Assembly (NCBI GenBank): GCA_964441945.1
Contig: CAYTWB010000054.1
Span: 1-27,168 of the forward strand
Length of the DNA stretch: 27,168 bases
DNA from: JADGQM01 sp964441945
GTDB lineage: Bacteria; Desulfobacterota; Syntrophobacteria; Syntrophobacterales; Syntrophobacteraceae
Direction of reading: 5' to 3'
Below the pieces are notes generated by a model. The model was not told where the DNA came from and did not search any database. It was given only the letters and a program-made list of their open reading frames with translations. The translations under genes were made by a program, and so were the position numbers. Below are positions 24,641-27,168 of this stretch, one piece after another; the first letter of the stretch is position 1, and every line of letters begins with the position of its first letter.

Positions 24641-25438
24641 GTGAATATTGTGGTGATGCTCAAGCAAACTCCGGATACGGAGTCGGTGATTCGCATTACC
24701 GGCGATGGTAAGTCTATTGTAGTTGATGATCTCAAATGGATCATCAACCCTTACGATGAATTTGCACTGGAGGCGGGACTCCGCTTGAGGGAAAAACACG
24801 GGGGTAAGGTTTCGATTGTCAGCTACGGCCCTCAGCGTGTTATTGAATCGATTCGTACAGGCCTGGCTATGGGGGCGGACGATGCGGTTCTTATCGACGA
24901 CCCCGTCCTGGCTGAGGGGGACCTGTTCGGGGCGGTTCGAGCCATGGCGACTGCAGTGAAAGACCTGGGTCCTGACGTGGTTTGCTGCGGTGCCAGGGCA
25001 GTCGATTATGACCAGGCACAACGTGGAGCCATGATGGCAGAATTCCTGGGCTGGCCTCACCTGGCGATGGCCGTGTCCTTCAATTCGGACGGCAGGAAAA
25101 TAGCCATTGAGCGCCCGATTGAGGGTGGAAGCGTTACCCTTGAGGCAGACCTGCCGGTGCTGATCACCTTTGGCGGTTCTCATTCCATCTGGAATCCCCG
25201 CTACGCTTCATTGCCCGGAATCATGAAGGCCAAAAAGAAGCCTCTTGCCGTGAAATCATTGACCGACCTGGGACTCGACCCGGCCGGGTTCGGCAGGAAT
25301 TCAGCCAGGATACGAATCACCTCACTGGAGCCGCCTCCCCAAAGGCCGCCAGGACGGATCATCGATGGGGGCCTGGATATAACCGGCAAGGCAAAGGAAT
25401 TGGTGCGCGCTCTGCATGAGGAAGCGCAGGTGATTTAG
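24641..25438 (+). CDS. etfB: Electron transfer flavoprotein, beta subunit
   Basis: About 265 residues from the GTG at 24641, which has an ideal AAGGAGG seven bases upstream; the frame extends 17 codons further but without family resemblance. It begins VNIVVMLKQTPDTE, the classic EtfB start, with INPYDEFALEAGLRLRE, GADDAVLIDDP and DYDQAQRGAMMAEFLGWPH in order. With EtfA it carries electrons from acyl-CoA dehydrogenases to a membrane oxidoreductase. Whether it is a bifurcating type cannot be told by eye. It is 16 bases from etfA. Confidence 0.95.
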   Translation: MNIVVMLKQTPDTESVIRITGDGKSIVVDDLKWIINPYDEFALEAGLRLREKHGGKVSIVSYGPQRVIESIRTGLAMGADDAVLIDDPVLAEGDLFGAVRAMATAVKDLGPDVVCCGARAVDYDQAQRGAMMAEFLGWPHLAMAVSFNSDGRKIAIERPIEGGSVTLEADLPVLITFGGSHSIWNPRYASLPGIMKAKKKPLAVKSLTDLGLDPAGFGRNSARIRITSLEPPPQRPPGRIIDGGLDITGKAKELVRALHEEAQVI

Positions 25439-25454
25439 GGGGAAGGAGAATTCC

Positions 25455-26450
25455 ATGGCAAAATGCGTTTGCGTCATCACTGAATTGCGCGATGGGAAGC
25501 TGCGCCGTGTTTCATTTGAGATAGCCAGTGAAGGGAGGAGACTGGCAGACGCCCTGGGAACTCCACTCTGCGCCGTGATCATCGGCTCGGGAGTGGCTGA
25601 AAAGGCCTCTGAATTAGGGGCTTTTGGCGTGGATAAGGTGTATGTGGCCGATGACCCTGCGCTGGAGCATTATTTGACTGAGTCCTATTCGACGGTTGCT
25701 GCAGCAGTCCTCGGACAATGTGATCCGGGGATGGTTATTTTGCCAGCCTCGGAGAACGGCAAGGACCTGGGGGCGCGCCTGGCGGCCAGGCTTCAGGTTG
25801 GTCTTGCTCAGGACTGTGTGGAGATTCGTTGTGAGCAGGGACGGATCAAGGCGAAGTGGCCGATTTTTGCAGGTAAGTGTTTCGCATGGAGTGAATGGGC
25901 GGAAGGTACCGTACCCTTTGTTTCATGCCGCCCGAACGTCATGGCCTGTCTGGAGCAGGGGTCCATTGAGCCTGCGAAACCCCAGGTTGAAATGGTAGAG
26001 GTTTCCATTCCCGAGGCACGCTCACGGGTCCAAAGGGTCGATCTTGATCCCTCCGGCAAGAAGGAGCTGACCGAAGCGAACATCATCGTATCCGGGGGAA
26101 GAGGGATGAAGGACGCCGCCAACTACGCCATGATCGAGGAACTGGCGGGACTCTTCGGAGCGGCTGTCGGAGCGTCGCGTGCAGCGGTTGATGCAGGTTG
26201 GCGCCCGCATTCGGATCAGGTTGGACAGACAGGAAAGGTGGTTAACCCGAATCTCTACATAGCAGTGGGGATCTCGGGAGCCATCCAGCACCTGGCGGGC
26301 ATGGGGTCTTCAAAATTTATCGTGGCGATCAATAAAGATGGTGACGCTCCCATCTTCAGCAAAGCCGACTATGGGATTGTCGAGGATCTTTTTCAGTTTA
26401 TTCCAGCTTTTACAGAAGAGGTGAGACGATACAAAGCCGGTTGTTCATAA
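25455..26450 (+). CDS. etfA: Electron transfer flavoprotein, alpha subunit
   Basis: The product is 331 residues. The N-terminal domain I pairs with EtfB. The C-terminal FAD-binding domain is complete: SGGRGMKD (213-220), SRAAVDAGW (241-249), QVGQTGK (255-261), GISGAIQH (272-279) and INKDGDAPIF (292-301). GGAAGGAGA precedes the ATG. No ferredoxin domain is fused. It forms the ETF heterodimer with the product of the gene just upstream, and sits before an acyl-CoA ligase, which points to fatty-acid degradation or its reversal. Confidence 0.97.
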   Translation: MAKCVCVITELRDGKLRRVSFEIASEGRRLADALGTPLCAVIIGSGVAEKASELGAFGVDKVYVADDPALEHYLTESYSTVAAAVLGQCDPGMVILPASENGKDLGARLAARLQVGLAQDCVEIRCEQGRIKAKWPIFAGKCFAWSEWAEGTVPFVSCRPNVMACLEQGSIEPAKPQVEMVEVSIPEARSRVQRVDLDPSGKKELTEANIIVSGGRGMKDAANYAMIEELAGLFGAAVGASRAAVDAGWRPHSDQVGQTGKVVNPNLYIAVGISGAIQHLAGMGSSKFIVAINKDGDAPIFSKADYGIVEDLFQFIPAFTEEVRRYKAGCS

Positions 26451-26510
26451 CTGACACAGGGGATTGTGCCGGACCTGATCTTCTATTCAACAACCACGGA
26501 GGGGAATGAT

Positions 26511-27168
26511 ATGGAACGGGTCTGGTACAAGCACTATGATTATCTGGTTCCTCACACCATAGAGTGTCCGGACGAGTGCCTGCCGCTTTTGGTGCGGGAT
26601 AATGCCGCAAACCGTCCTCACCACATTGCCACGGAATTCTTTGGAGCCAGGCTGACCTACGGATCGCTCTGGGACCAAATCCTTCGGTTTGCCAACGCCC
26701 TGAGCCGGCTCGGTGTGAAACCCGGGAAAAGGGTGGCGATTATGCTGCCAAACTGTCCACAGACCATAATCGCGTACTATGCGACTTTGTGGTTGGGAGG
26801 GATTGTCGTGCTGACCAATCCCCTCTATGTGGAGCGGGAACTGGAGCATCAGTGGGGCGATGCGGAGGTGGAATTCGCTGTTGTCCTCGATCATCTCTAT
26901 CCCAGGGTTCAAAACGTCCTTCCGCACCTGGGGATTTCCAAAGTCATTGTCACCAGCATTAGAGACTATCTTCCCCCGCTGCTCAGATGCCTCTACCCCT
27001 TGAAAGCAAGGCAAAAGAAGCTTTTTACCGCAGTCCCATACCGGGACAACATCCTCAGTTTCTCACAACTGGTTCGAAAGACACCACCGCAGCCGCCGCC
27101 TTTTGGCATGGCACTGGACGACCTGGCGGCACTCCAGTATACCGGCGGCACTACGGGTACCCCCAAAG
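26511..27168 (+). CDS. Long-chain acyl-CoA ligase, 5' part (runs off the window)
   Basis: 219 codons are present, from the ATG at 26511, which has GGAGGGG eight bases upstream. The sequence is the N-terminal part of an ANL-family enzyme: LTYGSLWDQILRFANALSRL, VAIMLPNCPQTIIAYYATLW and TNPLYVERELEHQW, ending inside the ATP-binding P-loop YTGGTTGTPK at the window edge. It should activate fatty acids to acyl-CoA with ATP. FadD-like features (PNCPQ, YVERELEHQ) favour long-chain substrates. It follows etfA by 60 bases and is probably in the same operon. Confidence 0.92.
   Translation, partial: MERVWYKHYDYLVPHTIECPDECLPLLVRDNAANRPHHIATEFFGARLTYGSLWDQILRFANALSRLGVKPGKRVAIMLPNCPQTIIAYYATLWLGGIVVLTNPLYVERELEHQWGDAEVEFAVVLDHLYPRVQNVLPHLGISKVIVTSIRDYLPPLLRCLYPLKARQKKLFTAVPYRDNILSFSQLVRKTPPQPPPFGMALDDLAALQYTGGTTGTPK

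Overview
The window looks like chromosomal core DNA from a mid-GC bacterium of the deltaproteobacterial type (Desulfobacterota, perhaps Syntrophobacteria). This placement is an inference. It rests on the tRNA-Leu/tig/clpP/clpX/lon neighbourhood, sigma-54-type promoters, an aspartyl-tRNA synthetase of the non-discriminating type, an anaerobe-style etfB-etfA-acyl-CoA ligase cluster with a PerR-like regulator, and a DRE-TIM acyltransferase carrying a Cache-like tail. No insertion sequences, phage genes or CRISPR arrays were seen.

Left part (1-9.2 kb): a stand-alone receiver-domain protein on the minus strand, then a gene-poor stretch with a strongly self-complementary segment of about 200 bases that may be a structured RNA of 6S type. 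Next is a coiled-coil/NYN-nuclease gene broken by a one-base frameshift, divergent from cutA. The minus-strand set hisS-aspS-(IPMS/citrate-synthase-like enzyme with Cache tail)-rlpA follows, and reads as a possible transcription unit. The hisS-aspS gap holds a short frame that resembles the tail of a MobA-like protein.

Middle (9.2-13.8 kb): two plus-strand genes, each behind a sigma-54-type -24/-12 motif. They encode a lytic transglycosylase with no recognisable signal peptide and a large secreted protein resembling exo-rhamnogalacturonan-lyase-like proteins, with a fibronectin-III-like end. They may form a small cell-surface regulon.

Proteostasis block (13.8-20.1 kb, minus strand): tRNA-Leu(UAG), tig, clpP, clpX, lon. 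The chaperone, the ClpXP protease and Lon are in the classical order, but 446 non-coding bases separate clpP from clpX. Upstream lies an orphan type II secretion pseudopilin gene (gspG) with a clear sigma-70 promoter, then a YhcC-family radical SAM gene.

Right part (22-27.2 kb, plus strand): mnmG (tRNA wobble modification) with a good promoter; a PerR-like Fur-family regulator; then etfB, etfA and the first 219 codons of a long-chain acyl-CoA ligase, which runs off the window. The last three make a fatty-acid activation and electron-transfer unit. Apart from the NYN gene and the cut end, every protein gene appears intact.
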